Source of the DNA: Leifsonia aquatica H1aii
GTDB taxonomy: Bacteria; Actinomycetota; Actinomycetes; Actinomycetales; Microbacteriaceae
DNA: 64,000 bases
Direction of reading: 5' to 3'
Assembly (NCBI RefSeq): GCF_000633535.1
Contig: NZ_AYMR01000011.1
Location: forward strand, 124,001 to 188,000
A program made the translations under genes and the position numbers. Position 1 is the first letter of the stretch. The number at the start of each line of letters is the position of its first letter. Below the pieces are notes generated by a model, which made no database searches, had not been told where the DNA came from, and saw only the letters and a program-made list of their open reading frames with translations. Below are positions 8,180 to 16,586 of the stretch, piece by piece.

Positions 8180-9174
8180 GCGGGCACCGCACGCCGGGCC
8201 GAACCGCGCAGGACGCCGACCTGCGGGAGGTGCGGGCCGCCTCCCGCTCGGTCGGGCTGCAGCTCGCGATCGCCTCCGGAGCGCTCGTGGTCGCGGCCAT
8301 CGGCGTCGCGTTCTTCTTCGTCCTCGACCAGTTGCGGCCGGCGGAGGTGGACGAACCGCCTAAGCCCGGCGAGCACAAGATCTACATCGACACGACGGAG
8401 GCGATGATCGCGTTCATCGTCGTCGGCCTGCTCGCCGTGGCGATCGCCGGCGTGCTCAGCATGATCGTCACCCGGCGGGCCGTCCGCCCGCTCGGCCGGG
8501 CGCTGCAACTGCAGCGGGACTTCGTGGCCGACGCCAGCCACGAGTTGCGGACACCCCTCGCGGTGCTCGACGCCCGCCTCCAGGTGCTCCAGCGCGGGCT
8601 GGCCGACGACGACCCGTCGACGGCCACGGTGGCCGAGCTGCGCGCGGACACCCGCACCCTGATCGACGTGGTCAACGACCTGCTGCTGGCCGCCGATCCT
8701 GAGCGGGAGGCGGTCGTCGCGCCGGCGCCGTTGGCCGATCCCGTCGGACGTGCCGTCACGTCGCTGCGGGTGCTCGCCTCCGACGCCGGGGTGGAGCTCG
8801 TGCTGGAGGCGGAGGGCGACGTGCTGACGACCATCCCGCCCGCAAGCCTGCAACGCTGCGCGACGGCGCTCGTCGACAACGCGCTCGCCCACTCCCCCGC
8901 CGGCGGCCGAGTCACCGTGAGCGTGCGACGCGACGGCCCGGACGCGCTGCTCGTCGTCGCGGACCAGGGCCCGGGCATCGTCGGGATCGACCCCGCCCGG
9001 ATCTTCGACCGCTTCGCCCATGCGCAACCGGAGACGCCCCGCCGCACCGGCGCCGGCTTCGGCATCGGCCTCGCGCTGGTCCGCGAGATCGCCGCCCGGC
9101 ACGGCGGCGATGTCACGGTCGAGGCGACCGGACCGACCGGCACGGTCCTGGCGATGCGGGTCCCAGCCGCCTGA
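8176..9174 (+). CDS. Two-component sensor histidine kinase
   Basis: 332 residues; its GTG overlaps the regulator's TGA by 4 bases. Two TM helices (about 30-50 and 76-98) enclose a short 25-residue extracellular loop with Pro/Glu/Lys, so sensing probably occurs in or at the membrane. H box DASHELRTPL (His122), N box VDNALAHSP, G1 DQGPGI, F box FDRFAH and G2 GFGIGLALV are all present. HAMP-like linker is very short. Confidence 0.92.
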   Translation: MSGHRTPGRTAQDADLREVRAASRSVGLQLAIASGALVVAAIGVAFFFVLDQLRPAEVDEPPKPGEHKIYIDTTEAMIAFIVVGLLAVAIAGVLSMIVTRRAVRPLGRALQLQRDFVADASHELRTPLAVLDARLQVLQRGLADDDPSTATVAELRADTRTLIDVVNDLLLAADPEREAVVAPAPLADPVGRAVTSLRVLASDAGVELVLEAEGDVLTTIPPASLQRCATALVDNALAHSPAGGRVTVSVRRDGPDALLVVADQGPGIVGIDPARIFDRFAHAQPETPRRTGAGFGIGLALVREIAARHGGDVTVEATGPTGTVLAMRVPAA

Positions 9175-9200
9175 GCCGCCGGTGCCCGCATCGCCGCGGC

Positions 9201-10004
9201 TCAGTCCAGGCCGATGCGGCGGCCCGTCACGTCGGCGGTGAGCGAACGGCTCCGGCCGCGAGCGAGGGTCAGGGACACCACGAGGGCGACGATCGCCAGC
9301 AGGAAGAGGGCGCTGGTCGTGACCGTGCCGAGTCCGAGACCTCCCGCATCGGTGGGCTGGGAGAGCAGGTCGCCCAGCGACGCGCCGAGCGGCCGCGTCA
9401 GCACGTACGCGATCCAGAACGCGACGACGGCGTTCAGTCGCAGCGCGGCATGCGCCACCGCGACCACGACGATGGCGGCGGCGAAGACGCCCACCGAGGC
9501 CAGATAGCCCAGGTCCAGCTGCTCGGCGAGGAGGTCGCCGGCCGCCGTACCGAGGGCGAAGGTGAAGAGGATCGCCAGCCAGTAGAAGGCTTCGCGGCGA
9601 CGGGTGACGATCTCGTGGATGGAGAGCGTGCGTTCCACGGCGTACCAGACGGAGAAGGTCGCGATCAGCGCGACGGCGAACACCGTCGTGGAGACCACGA
9701 GGGGGACGCCGAGACCATCGGTCAGATTGTCGGTGATGAGGGTGCCGACGACGCTGATCAGCACGACCGTCAGCCAGTAGATCCACGGGACGTAGCGCCG
9801 GCTGCGGAACTGCACGACCAGCACGGCCAGGAACAGGGCGGCCATGATCAGAGAGGTCAGCTGGGTGCCGAGATTCACGCTGGTCGCGAGCAGGTCGGCG
9901 GCGGTCTCCCCGACGGTCGTGGCGAGAATCTTGATGGCCCAGAACGCCGCGGTCGGTTCCGGCACCTTGTTGGAGCGGACGGGGAGGCGGTTCGGCTCGG
10001 TCAC
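9201..10004 (-). CDS. DUF347 (COG4705) membrane protein, copy 2
   Basis: 267 residues, GTG start with AAGGGA upstream. Same four-repeat layout as copy 1: SNKVPEPTAAFW with ILATTVGETAADLL, GTLITDNLTDGLG, TFALGTAAGDLL and YVLTRPLGASLGDLL. Faces the kinase gene tail to tail. The two copies flanking one two-component system suggest local duplication and joint control. Confidence 0.85.
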   Translation of the reverse strand: MTEPNRLPVRSNKVPEPTAAFWAIKILATTVGETAADLLATSVNLGTQLTSLIMAALFLAVLVVQFRSRRYVPWIYWLTVVLISVVGTLITDNLTDGLGVPLVVSTTVFAVALIATFSVWYAVERTLSIHEIVTRRREAFYWLAILFTFALGTAAGDLLAEQLDLGYLASVGVFAAAIVVVAVAHAALRLNAVVAFWIAYVLTRPLGASLGDLLSQPTDAGGLGLGTVTTSALFLLAIVALVVSLTLARGRSRSLTADVTGRRIGLD

Positions 10005-10056
10005 GGGGATCCCTTCGGTCGATCGGGTCGGACCGTCGAACGCTACGGGCGGCCGC

Positions 10057-10076
10057 CCCAGCTCCCGCTAAGAATC
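10057..10076. promoter_or_regulatory. Cluster motif site C, upstream of DUF347 copy 2
   Basis: CCCAGCTCCCGCTAAGAATC lies 53-72 bp upstream of the start of DUF347 copy 2, at the 3' end of dedA. It is the weakest of the four related sites (about 13 of 20 matches). Confidence 0.35.
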
Positions 10077-10709
10077 GGCACGCGCACGCCGGCGCATCAC
10101 GATCACCCGCACCAGCACCGGGACGACGGAGACGACCACGATGCCGATGAGCACCAGGTCGAGGTACTGTGCAACGAAGTCCGCCACGCCCGGGATGTGC
10201 CCCAACCCGTAGCCGAGGAGGATGACCGCCGTCGCCCAGATCGCGGCGCCGGCCACGTTGAAGACGGTGAAGAGCGTCCAGTGCATCCGCCCGACGCCCG
10301 CCGCGACCGGGGCGAAGGTGCGCACCACCGGGACGAATCGGGCGACCGTCACGGCCGCGCCTCCGAAACGGTCGAAGAAGCCCTGCGTCCGCTCCACGCT
10401 CGCGCGGCTGAAGAAGCCGGACTCCCTCCGTTCGAAGACGGCGGGACCGGTGCGACGTCCGATCGTGTAGCCGACCTGGTCACCCAGCATCGCGGCGACC
10501 ACCACCGCGACGATGATCACCCACAGCGGTTCGCTGAAGTGGCCGGTGAGCGCGAGGACCCCGGTGAAGAACAGGAGGGTGTCCCCGGGAAGGAAGAATC
10601 CGACCAGCAGGCCGGTCTCGACGAAGACGATCGCGCACACCCCGAGGAGCGCCCACGGGCCGGCGGCCTGGATGATGCTCTGCGGGTCGATCAATCCGAG
10701 ATGGGTCAT
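10068..10709 (-). CDS. DedA-family membrane protein
   Basis: 213 residues from the ATG at 10709; an in-frame TTG at 10721 is possible. DedA/SNARE-associated features: ETGLLVGFFLPGDTLLFF, GDQVGYTIGRRTG and FFDRFGGAAVTVARFVP with VVRTFAPVAAG. Proteins of this family are implicated in recycling undecaprenyl phosphate or moving phospholipids across the membrane. That fits the PAP2 gene of the same cluster. Lies upstream of DUF347 copy 2 with about 60 bp between them. Confidence 0.88.
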   Translation of the reverse strand: MTHLGLIDPQSIIQAAGPWALLGVCAIVFVETGLLVGFFLPGDTLLFFTGVLALTGHFSEPLWVIIVAVVVAAMLGDQVGYTIGRRTGPAVFERRESGFFSRASVERTQGFFDRFGGAAVTVARFVPVVRTFAPVAAGVGRMHWTLFTVFNVAGAAIWATAVILLGYGLGHIPGVADFVAQYLDLVLIGIVVVSVVPVLVRVIVMRRRARADS

Positions 10710-10732
10710 GCGGCCAGTCAAACCCGGGCGTC

Positions 10733-10752
10733 CCCAGAAACCTCCAAGGACG
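10733..10752. promoter_or_regulatory. Cluster motif site D, upstream of dedA
   Basis: CCCAGAAACCTCCAAGGACG lies 24-43 bp upstream of the DedA start, the same distance as site B from DUF347 copy 1. Best matches are site A (16 of 20) and site B (14 of 20). Confidence 0.5.
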
Positions 10753-10759
10753 CCCGCGC

Positions 10760-11368
10760 TCAGCCCAGCCCGAGCAGCCGCAGGGCCCCCTGCGCCTGGG
10801 CGGCCGCCTCCCGTCGCGTCGGCGCCGCGCGCAGACCGAGAAGGCGCTGGCGATGCGGCTCGCCCAGCAGCAGGGCGAAGAGCGCGGTCGCGCGTTCCCG
10901 GTCGGGAGACGGCAGCCGCTGGTCGAGGGCGACGATGTACGACCGGGGGCCGTCGGCGTAGAACCGCTCGGCGAGTCCCGGGAGGCTGCTCGCCTCCGCG
11001 ATCATGAGGCGATGGAGGCCGATCGCCTCGTCCGAGTGCAGGGTGAACACGATGGCTGCCGCGAGCTCCGGGAGGCTGTGGGCATCGTGGGGCACGTCGA
11101 GCACCCGCTCGCGCAGCCGGTCGACGGCGGCGATGCCGATGTCGGTGCGGTCGCCGAAGTAGCCGTAGATCGTGCGCTTGGTGACGTGGGCCTCCGCGGC
11201 GATGCTGTCGAGCGTCACCTGGTGGAATCCGTCCGCGATCAGCAGCCGCACGGCGGCGTCGAGGATGTCGTCGCGGCGTTGCGCGCGCTCCTGCTCGGTG
11301 GGGCGGCCGCGTTTGCGCGGGGCGGCCGTCTCAGGGCTCGGGGTCGACGGTCGGTCTCGGGAGGCCAT
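10760..11368 (-). CDS. TetR-family transcriptional regulator
   Basis: 202 residues; ATG at 11368 has AAGGAGG upstream. After a basic leader (PRKRGRPTEQERAQRR) the HTH is ILDAAVRLLIADGF...VTLDSIAAEAHVTKRTIYGYF. The C-terminal ligand domain is unremarkable. Divergent from the 2-oxoacid dehydrogenase operon, which it probably represses through the palindrome in the shared 88-bp gap. Confidence 0.88.
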   Translation of the reverse strand: MASRDRPSTPSPETAAPRKRGRPTEQERAQRRDDILDAAVRLLIADGFHQVTLDSIAAEAHVTKRTIYGYFGDRTDIGIAAVDRLRERVLDVPHDAHSLPELAAAIVFTLHSDEAIGLHRLMIAEASSLPGLAERFYADGPRSYIVALDQRLPSPDRERATALFALLLGEPHRQRLLGLRAAPTRREAAAQAQGALRLLGLG

Positions 11369-11410
11369 CGCGCCTCCTTCGTGGTCGTCACGGTGCCGCA
11401 CCCATTCTAC

Positions 11411-11433
11411 AATGAAACGAGATCCGTATCATT
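11411..11433. promoter_or_regulatory. Probable TetR operator
   Basis: AATGAAACG (11411-11419), 5-nt spacer, CGTATCATT (11425-11433); arms match at 8 of 9 positions. It overlaps a -10-like TACAAT (11408-11413) and lies between the divergent TetR and E1 alpha genes. Confidence 0.55.
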
Positions 11434-11456
11434 ATGGGACGACGAGGAGAACCTGC

Positions 11457-12566
11457 ATGCCCCCATCCGCACCCCCACGCAAGCGGCCGGCGAGACGCAC
11501 CACCCCCGCGGGCGCGCCGGCCGATGCCGCACAGCTGCTGGCCTTCTACCGCAGGATGCTGCTCATCCGACGATTCGAGGAACGCACGGCCCGTGCCTAC
11601 ACCGAGGCACGGATCGGCGGGTACTGCCACCTCAACCTCGGCGAGGAGGCGACCGTCGTCGGCCTCATGTCGGCGCTCTCGCCCACCGACTACGTCTTCA
11701 CGAACTACCGCGAGCACGGGTACGCCATCGCCCGCGGGATCGAACCGCGCCGGGTCATGGCCGAGCTCTACGGCCGCAGCGACGGGGTCTCCCGCGGGTG
11801 GGGCGGCTCGATGCACATGTTCGATGTCGCGGCTCGCTTCCTGGGCGGCTACGGGATCGTCGGCGGGCAGCTCCCCCTCGCCACGGGCGCCGCCCTGGCG
11901 ATCGACTACCGCGGCGGCGATGAGGTGGTGCTGTGCCTGATGGGCGACGGCACGACCAACATCGGCGCCTTCCACGAATCGCTCAACCTGGCGGCGCTGT
12001 GGCGGCTGCCGATCGTCTACGTGGTCGTCAACAACGGGCTGGGGATGGGCACGACCGTGGACCAGTCGTCGGCCGAGCCCGACCTGTACAAGCGGGCGGC
12101 GGCGTACCGGATGGACGCGGCACGCGTCGACGGCAACGACCCCGCGGCGGTGTTCGAGGCGGCGACGGCGGCGATCGCCGGTGCGCGTGCGGGGCGGCCC
12201 TTCCTGCTGGAGGCGACCTCCGGCCGGCTCAAGGGCCACTCGGTGGTCGACCCGGCGCGGTACCGAACGGCCGACGAGGTCGCCGGGCTGCGCGCGGCCG
12301 ACCCGGTCGCCGGATTGGCCGCACGGCTCCTGGCCGACGGGGCGGCGACCGGCGAGACCCTCGCGGAGATCGAGGCCGAGGTCGTGGCCCAGGTCACCGA
12401 TGCGGCCGCCTTCGCCGAGGCGAGCCCGCATCCCGATGTGTCGACGCTGTTCGACTACACGTACGCGACGCCCGTCGCGAACGACTCGCGCCGGCTGCCG
12501 GGCGAGGCCCTGTTCCCGCAACCGCCGCGCCCGGCCGCGCCCGTCGGGGCGGCGGTGCCCGCATGA
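11457..12566 (+). CDS. 2-oxoacid dehydrogenase E1 component, alpha subunit
   Basis: 369 residues; ATG with GAGGAGA 6 nt upstream. Thiamine diphosphate enzyme that decarboxylates a 2-oxoacid and passes the acyl group to E2. TPP motif: LMGDGTTNIGAFHESLNLAA. Also GGSMHMFD and GIVGGQLPLATGAA, as in pyruvate and acetoin E1 alpha. The N-terminus (MPPSAPPRKRPARR) is basic and disordered. First gene of the operon; its end overlaps the beta subunit start (ATGA). Whether the substrate is pyruvate, acetoin or a branched-chain acid cannot be told from sequence alone. Confidence 0.9.
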   Translation: MPPSAPPRKRPARRTTPAGAPADAAQLLAFYRRMLLIRRFEERTARAYTEARIGGYCHLNLGEEATVVGLMSALSPTDYVFTNYREHGYAIARGIEPRRVMAELYGRSDGVSRGWGGSMHMFDVAARFLGGYGIVGGQLPLATGAALAIDYRGGDEVVLCLMGDGTTNIGAFHESLNLAALWRLPIVYVVVNNGLGMGTTVDQSSAEPDLYKRAAAYRMDAARVDGNDPAAVFEAATAAIAGARAGRPFLLEATSGRLKGHSVVDPARYRTADEVAGLRAADPVAGLAARLLADGAATGETLAEIEAEVVAQVTDAAAFAEASPHPDVSTLFDYTYATPVANDSRRLPGEALFPQPPRPAAPVGAAVPA

Positions 12567-13555
12567 GCCGGATCAGCTACCGGCAGGCACTGCACGACGC
12601 ACTGCGGAGCGAACTGCTGCGCGACGGCGACGTGTTCCTGATCGGCGAGGAGATCGGGCTTTTCGAGGGCTCGTACAAGATCACCGCCGGGATGCTCGAC
12701 GAGTTCGGGCCGAAGCGGGTGCGGGACACCCCGATCGCTGAGGAGGGGTTCACCGGCGCGGCCATCGGCGCGGCCATGCTCGGCCTGCGTCCCGTGGTGG
12801 AGATCATGACCATCAACTTCTCCCTGCTGGCGCTGGACCAGATCGTCAACCACGCCGCGAAGATCTACGGGATGTTCGGCGGACAGACCCGGGTGCCGCT
12901 CGTCATCCGGACCCCGGGCGGCGGCGGCCAGCAGTTGGGGGCGACCCATTCCCAGAACATCGAGCTCTACTACGCGTTCGTCCCGGGCATGAAGGTGGTC
13001 GCGCCCGCGACCCCGGCGGACGCGAAGGCCCTGCTGCTGGCCGCCATCCGGGACGACGACCCGGTGCTCGTGCTGGAGAACCTGGCGCTCTACAACACGG
13101 TGGGCGAGGTGCCCGACGAGGACGAACCGGCCGAGATCGGTCGCGCCGCCGTGACCCGGCCGGGCTCCGACATCACGGTCGTGGCGTACTCGCGCATGGC
13201 CGTCGTCGCCCTGGAGGTGGCCGAACGCCTGGCGCAGGAGGGCGTCGATGTGGAGGTCGTCGACCTGCGCAGCCTGCGCCCGCTCGACCGCGACACCGTC
13301 ATCGCCTCGGTGAAGAAGACGAACTGCGCGGTCGTGCTGGAGGACGACTGGCTCACCTACGGCATCGGGGCGGAGATCGCCGCGACGATCTCCGACGGAG
13401 CGTTCGACTGGCTCGACGCCCCGGTGCGCCGCGTGGCGATGGCCGAGGTTCCGCTGCCCTACGCCAAGACCCTCGAGACCGCGGCGCTTCCGTCGGCGGA
13501 GGACGCGATCACCGCCATCCGGGAGACCCTCGACGCCGTCGCACGCCGCCGCTGA
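12563..13555 (+). CDS. 2-oxoacid dehydrogenase E1 component, beta subunit
   Basis: 330 residues, start overlapping the alpha-subunit stop. Typical beta-subunit landmarks: MSRISYRQALHDAL, FLIGEEIGLFEGSYK, DTPIAEEGFTGAAIGAAM, VEIMTINFSLLALDQIVN and the C-terminal transketolase domain with EVVDLRSLRPLD. Forms the alpha2beta2 E1 with the preceding gene. Full length for the family. Confidence 0.92.
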   Translation: MSRISYRQALHDALRSELLRDGDVFLIGEEIGLFEGSYKITAGMLDEFGPKRVRDTPIAEEGFTGAAIGAAMLGLRPVVEIMTINFSLLALDQIVNHAAKIYGMFGGQTRVPLVIRTPGGGGQQLGATHSQNIELYYAFVPGMKVVAPATPADAKALLLAAIRDDDPVLVLENLALYNTVGEVPDEDEPAEIGRAAVTRPGSDITVVAYSRMAVVALEVAERLAQEGVDVEVVDLRSLRPLDRDTVIASVKKTNCAVVLEDDWLTYGIGAEIAATISDGAFDWLDAPVRRVAMAEVPLPYAKTLETAALPSAEDAITAIRETLDAVARRR

Positions 13556-13646
13556 CACCGCCGGAGGCCGCATCGGAATCGACACGGACCCCCGGCACCT
13601 CCCGCCCCCGCCACCGCCCGAACACCCGCACCGAGAAGAGAGCACG

Positions 13647-14942
13647 ATGATCGACATCCTCATGCCGCGCCTGTCCGACACCATGACCGAGGGCGCCATC
13701 GCCGCCTGGCACAAGAAGCCCGGCGACCCGGTCGCCCCGGGCGATCTGCTGGTCGAGATCGAGACCGACAAGGCCCTGATGGAGCAGGAGGCCTACGACG
13801 CCGGCGTGCTCGCGGAGATCCTCGTGCCCGCGGGCGAGAACGTGGCGATCGGGACTCCCATCGCCCGGCTCGACGACGGCGGTGGGGACGGGGGCGACGG
13901 AGAGGGCGAGGTCCGGGATGGCACGAGGGTGGCCCCGCCGGAGACCGTCGTACCGGAACCGGCGACCGGGGACCCGGCGTCTGCCGAACCGCCCGTGCCG
14001 ACGCCCGCAGCCGCATCCGCATCCGTGTCCGCATCCGCCGACCGCCGGACCGCATCGCCCCTGGTCCGCCGGGTGGCCCGCGAGCGCGGTCTCGATCTTG
14101 CGGTGATCATCGGCACGGGTCCGGGCGGGAGGATCGTCCGGGCCGATCTCGACGGGGCCCGTCCGGAGGTCGCCGACGCTCCGGCCTCGACCGTCGCAGT
14201 GCCGCCCGAGGCAACCCCGCCGACCGGCGCCGCCGAGGGCGACCTCTTCCCGTTCGACGGGATCCGGCGGGCGATCGCGACCCGGCTGACCGAGAGTGCG
14301 ACGACCGTCCCCACCTTCACCGCCACCGTGCGTGCCGACGTCGGCGACCTGCTCGCGCTCCGCGCCCAGCTGAACCGCGCGCTCGAGAACGATTCCGCGG
14401 ACGGTCGTCCGGCCATCAGCCTGAACGACCTGCTCGTGCGAGCGGTCGCCCTCGCCCTGCGGGAGCACCCGGGCGTCAACGCCTCCTACTCCGCCGAGGG
14501 CGGCGGCGCCACACTCCGGCACCGCCGGGTGAATGTCGGGATCGCCGTGGCGGCCCCGGGCGGCCTCGTGGTGCCCGTCGTCCCCGACGCCGACCGCGCC
14601 TCCGTGTCGACGATCGCCGCGCTCACCCGCGATCTGATCGCGAAGGCGGCGGACCGGACCCTGACGTCCGCCGAGATGGCCGGCGGCACCTTCAGCCTGA
14701 GCAATCTCGGCATGTACGGCGTCGACCACTTCACGGCGATCGTCAACCCGCCGCAGGGAGCTATCCTCGCCGTCGGCGCCGCCCGCGACGAGCTCGCGCT
14801 GATCGAGGGGGAGGTCGAGGCCCGCACCCTTCTCAGCCTCACGATCACGGCCGATCACCGCATCATCGACGGAGCCCTCGCCGCGCAGTTCCTGCGGACG
14901 CTTCGCGCCCTGCTGGAACACCCCCTCCGCATCCTCGCCTGA
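13647..14942 (+). CDS. Dihydrolipoamide acyltransferase (E2)
   Basis: 431 residues. One N-terminal lipoyl domain (1-75) with the lipoylated Lys42 in EIETDKALMEQEA. Then an Ala/Pro linker, an E3-binding domain (about 140-175: ASPLVRRVARERGLDL and GTGPGGRIVRADL), and the acyltransferase domain, ending with the catalytic ITADHRIIDGALAAQF. Core of the complex formed with the two upstream E1 subunits. No E3 gene follows, so the E3 must come from elsewhere. A 91-bp gap separates it from E1 beta. Confidence 0.92.
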   Translation: MIDILMPRLSDTMTEGAIAAWHKKPGDPVAPGDLLVEIETDKALMEQEAYDAGVLAEILVPAGENVAIGTPIARLDDGGGDGGDGEGEVRDGTRVAPPETVVPEPATGDPASAEPPVPTPAAASASVSASADRRTASPLVRRVARERGLDLAVIIGTGPGGRIVRADLDGARPEVADAPASTVAVPPEATPPTGAAEGDLFPFDGIRRAIATRLTESATTVPTFTATVRADVGDLLALRAQLNRALENDSADGRPAISLNDLLVRAVALALREHPGVNASYSAEGGGATLRHRRVNVGIAVAAPGGLVVPVVPDADRASVSTIAALTRDLIAKAADRTLTSAEMAGGTFSLSNLGMYGVDHFTAIVNPPQGAILAVGAARDELALIEGEVEARTLLSLTITADHRIIDGALAAQFLRTLRALLEHPLRILA

Positions 14943-14963
14943 CGCCTCGGCATCCGCCGAAGC

Positions 14964-15009
14964 GTGAGTCGTTGCGGGTGTCGAAGGACCGGCACCCGCA
15001 ACGACTCAC
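14964..15009. terminator. Long perfect hairpin between convergent genes
   Basis: 17-bp perfect stem, GTGAGTCGTTGCGGGTG (14964-14980) against 14993-15009, with a 12-nt loop. It lies between the E2 and SagB-like genes, which converge. No U tract follows. Probably a bidirectional terminator. Confidence 0.65.
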
Positions 15010-15019
15010 CTCGCGCGAT

Positions 15020-15673
15020 TCAGAGGGTCCTGTGGGCGGGGGCGGGGGTGCGCGAGTCGGGGTAGTGGCCGAGGGCGACGCTGTGCAGGACGGCGCCGCG
15101 CGCGGGCGTCAGGTCGAGGAGCGTCTCCGCCTCCACGCGATCGACCTTGCCGATGGTGCAGGCGCCGATCTTCTGGTGCTGAGCGACGAGGAGCATGCTC
15201 TGGATCAGCTGTCCGGCCTCCAGCAGCAAAAAGCGCTCCGCGTTGCCGCCGAAGTGCTGCTCGGCCGAGCGGGTGTCTCCGACCGCGAAGACGTGGGCCG
15301 CCTCCGTGTCGGCGATGGTCCGGTTTGCGAGCACGCGCTGCAGCCATTCCCGAGGCGGCACGTCGATGTCGAGAGGGGTCAGCGCGTGCTCGCGGGGATC
15401 GTACCGGTAGAAGGCCGGCGGCAGGCCGTCGATCGCGCACGCAGCGACGACACAGGAGACCGGATACACGCGCCCCGGCGACGGCGTCCCCCGGCCGAAG
15501 AGCTCGGTGATCCCGGCCGACTCGTTGAGCACGGTGGCGAGCGCGGTGAGGGACAGGTGCTCGGGCGCGAACTCGTGCTGCGATCGACGTTCGCGCAGCG
15601 CCGTGACGACGCTGACCCCGGAGGCGGGGTAGTAGAGGTCGGGCGAGGGGAGGGGGATCGTGCGCGCGGTCAT
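15020..15673 (-). CDS. SagB-like FMN oxidoreductase (nitroreductase fold)
   Basis: 217 residues. Nitroreductase/SagB-type pattern: FMN-binding ALRERRSQHEFAPEHLSL near the N-terminus, GRVYPVSCVVAACAIDGLPP with FYRYDPREHALT, and a C-terminal LEAGQLIQSMLLVAQHQKIGACTIG. SagB enzymes oxidise azolines to azoles in modified peptides, usually with a YcaO cyclase. No YcaO, precursor peptide or transporter is near, so this orphan may act on another substrate. Start ATG follows a GTG by one codon; no strong ribosome site. Confidence 0.75.
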   Translation of the reverse strand: MTARTIPLPSPDLYYPASGVSVVTALRERRSQHEFAPEHLSLTALATVLNESAGITELFGRGTPSPGRVYPVSCVVAACAIDGLPPAFYRYDPREHALTPLDIDVPPREWLQRVLANRTIADTEAAHVFAVGDTRSAEQHFGGNAERFLLLEAGQLIQSMLLVAQHQKIGACTIGKVDRVEAETLLDLTPARGAVLHSVALGHYPDSRTPAPAHRTL

Positions 15674-15760
15674 CACCGTGCCAGTCAAGCCCCGGGTCCC
15701 CGCCCGTGCGGCCGTGGGTGCCGGAAGTAACCCGACCTCCTCGCGCACTGACCCCGCGCA

Positions 15761-15797
15761 CGACGAAGCGCCCGGCACGGGTCCGGGCGCTTCGTCG
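15761..15797. terminator. 15-bp perfect hairpin after the fasciclin gene
   Basis: CGACGAAGCGCCCGG (15761-15775) pairs exactly with 15783-15797 around a 7-nt loop. It starts 18 bp beyond the fasciclin stop codon (minus strand); plus-strand reading shows a short TTT after it. Likely terminator. Confidence 0.75.
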
Positions 15798-15814
15798 TTT
15801 CGGTCAGCTCAGAG

Positions 15815-16477
15815 TCACTGGGCCGGCGGCATCAGCACGGAGTCGATGAGGTACACCGTGGCGTTCGCGGTGTGGACGCCGCCGCAGATGACGTTGGCGT
15901 CGTTGACCTTGATCGAGTCTCCCGAGCCGGTCACCGTGACGTCGCCGCCCTCGACCGTCTTGTGGGTGCCGTCGATGTCCGACGGGGAGATCTGACCGGG
16001 GACCACGTGGTAGGTGAGGATCTTGCTGAGCGTTGCGGCGCCCGCGTCGGTCTTCAGGGTGTCGATGGTCGCAGAGTCGATCTTCGCGAAGGCGCTGTCG
16101 ACCGGGGCGAAGACGGTGAACTCGCCGCCGTTCAGGGTGTCGACCAGGTTCACCTTGGGGTTGAGCTTGCCGGAGACGGCGGCGACCAGGGTGGTCAGCA
16201 GCGGGTTGTTGGAGGCGGCGGTCGCCACCGGATCCTGCGACATGCCGGCGACGGAGCCGGCGCCGGTCGGAACCTGCTTGGCGTAGGCCGCGCAGCCGGA
16301 ACCGACGAGGTCCGCGGCCGGGTCGGCGGTCGCCGAGGCGGAGGGTGTCGTCATCGCCGAACCCGAGGACGAGGTCGAGGACGAGCCCGTGCCGGAGCCG
16401 GACGAACATCCGGTGAGGGCGAGGGCGAGGGCCGCGACCGTTCCCGCCACGGCGAGTGAGATCTTGGAAGTGCGCAT
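15815..16477 (-). CDS. Fasciclin-domain lipoprotein (MPT83/MPT70-like)
   Basis: 220 residues; ATG with AAGGAG upstream. Lipoprotein signal peptide with lipobox ALTGC, a Ser/Gly/Thr linker, then one fasciclin (FAS1) domain: [31 protein letters not shown] and [13 protein letters not shown], ending [11 protein letters not shown]. Exported and lipid-anchored; FAS1 domains mediate adhesion. Divergent from dipZ, an association also known from the mpt83-dipZ-mpt70 locus of Mycobacterium tuberculosis. Preceded by an ECF-type promoter (16535-16562). Confidence 0.9.
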   Translation of the reverse strand: MRTSKISLAVAGTVAALALALTGCSSGSGTGSSSTSSSGSAMTTPSASATADPAADLVGSGCAAYAKQVPTGAGSVAGMSQDPVATAASNNPLLTTLVAAVSGKLNPKVNLVDTLNGGEFTVFAPVDSAFAKIDSATIDTLKTDAGAATLSKILTYHVVPGQISPSDIDGTHKTVEGGDVTVTGSGDSIKVNDANVICGGVHTANATVYLIDSVLMPPAQ

Positions 16478-16534
16478 TGTGAGACTCCTTCGTGCAGTGA
16501 TGTGACGTACTTCGACGTGCTTGCTACGACGGGG

Positions 16535-16562
16535 CTTCGGAGCCTCGCTGATGATCGGATTG
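16535..16562 (-). promoter_or_regulatory. ECF (SigK-like) promoter of the fasciclin gene
   Basis: Read on the minus strand: -35 CAATCC (16562-16557), 16-nt spacer, -10 CCGAAG (16540-16535). Close to the CCATCC-N16/17-CCGAAT pattern I recall for mycobacterial SigK. Expected start is about 50 nt before the fasciclin ATG. Confidence 0.6.
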
Positions 16563-16586
16563 GAACGTCTTCCGGCCAATCCGATC
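16553..16586. repeat. 11-bp inverted repeat carrying two divergent -35 elements
   Basis: GATCGGATTGG (16553-16563) and CCAATCCGATC (16576-16586), perfect arms with a 12-nt centre. Each arm supplies the CAATCC -35 of one of the two divergent promoters. It could also bind a regulator. Confidence 0.75.

Noticed and set aside
10709-15690. TTGACTGGC found just before the starts of both dedA and the SagB-like gene
   Set aside because: Too close to the start codons to act as a -35, spacing differs (4 and 7 nt), and no other shared element was found.
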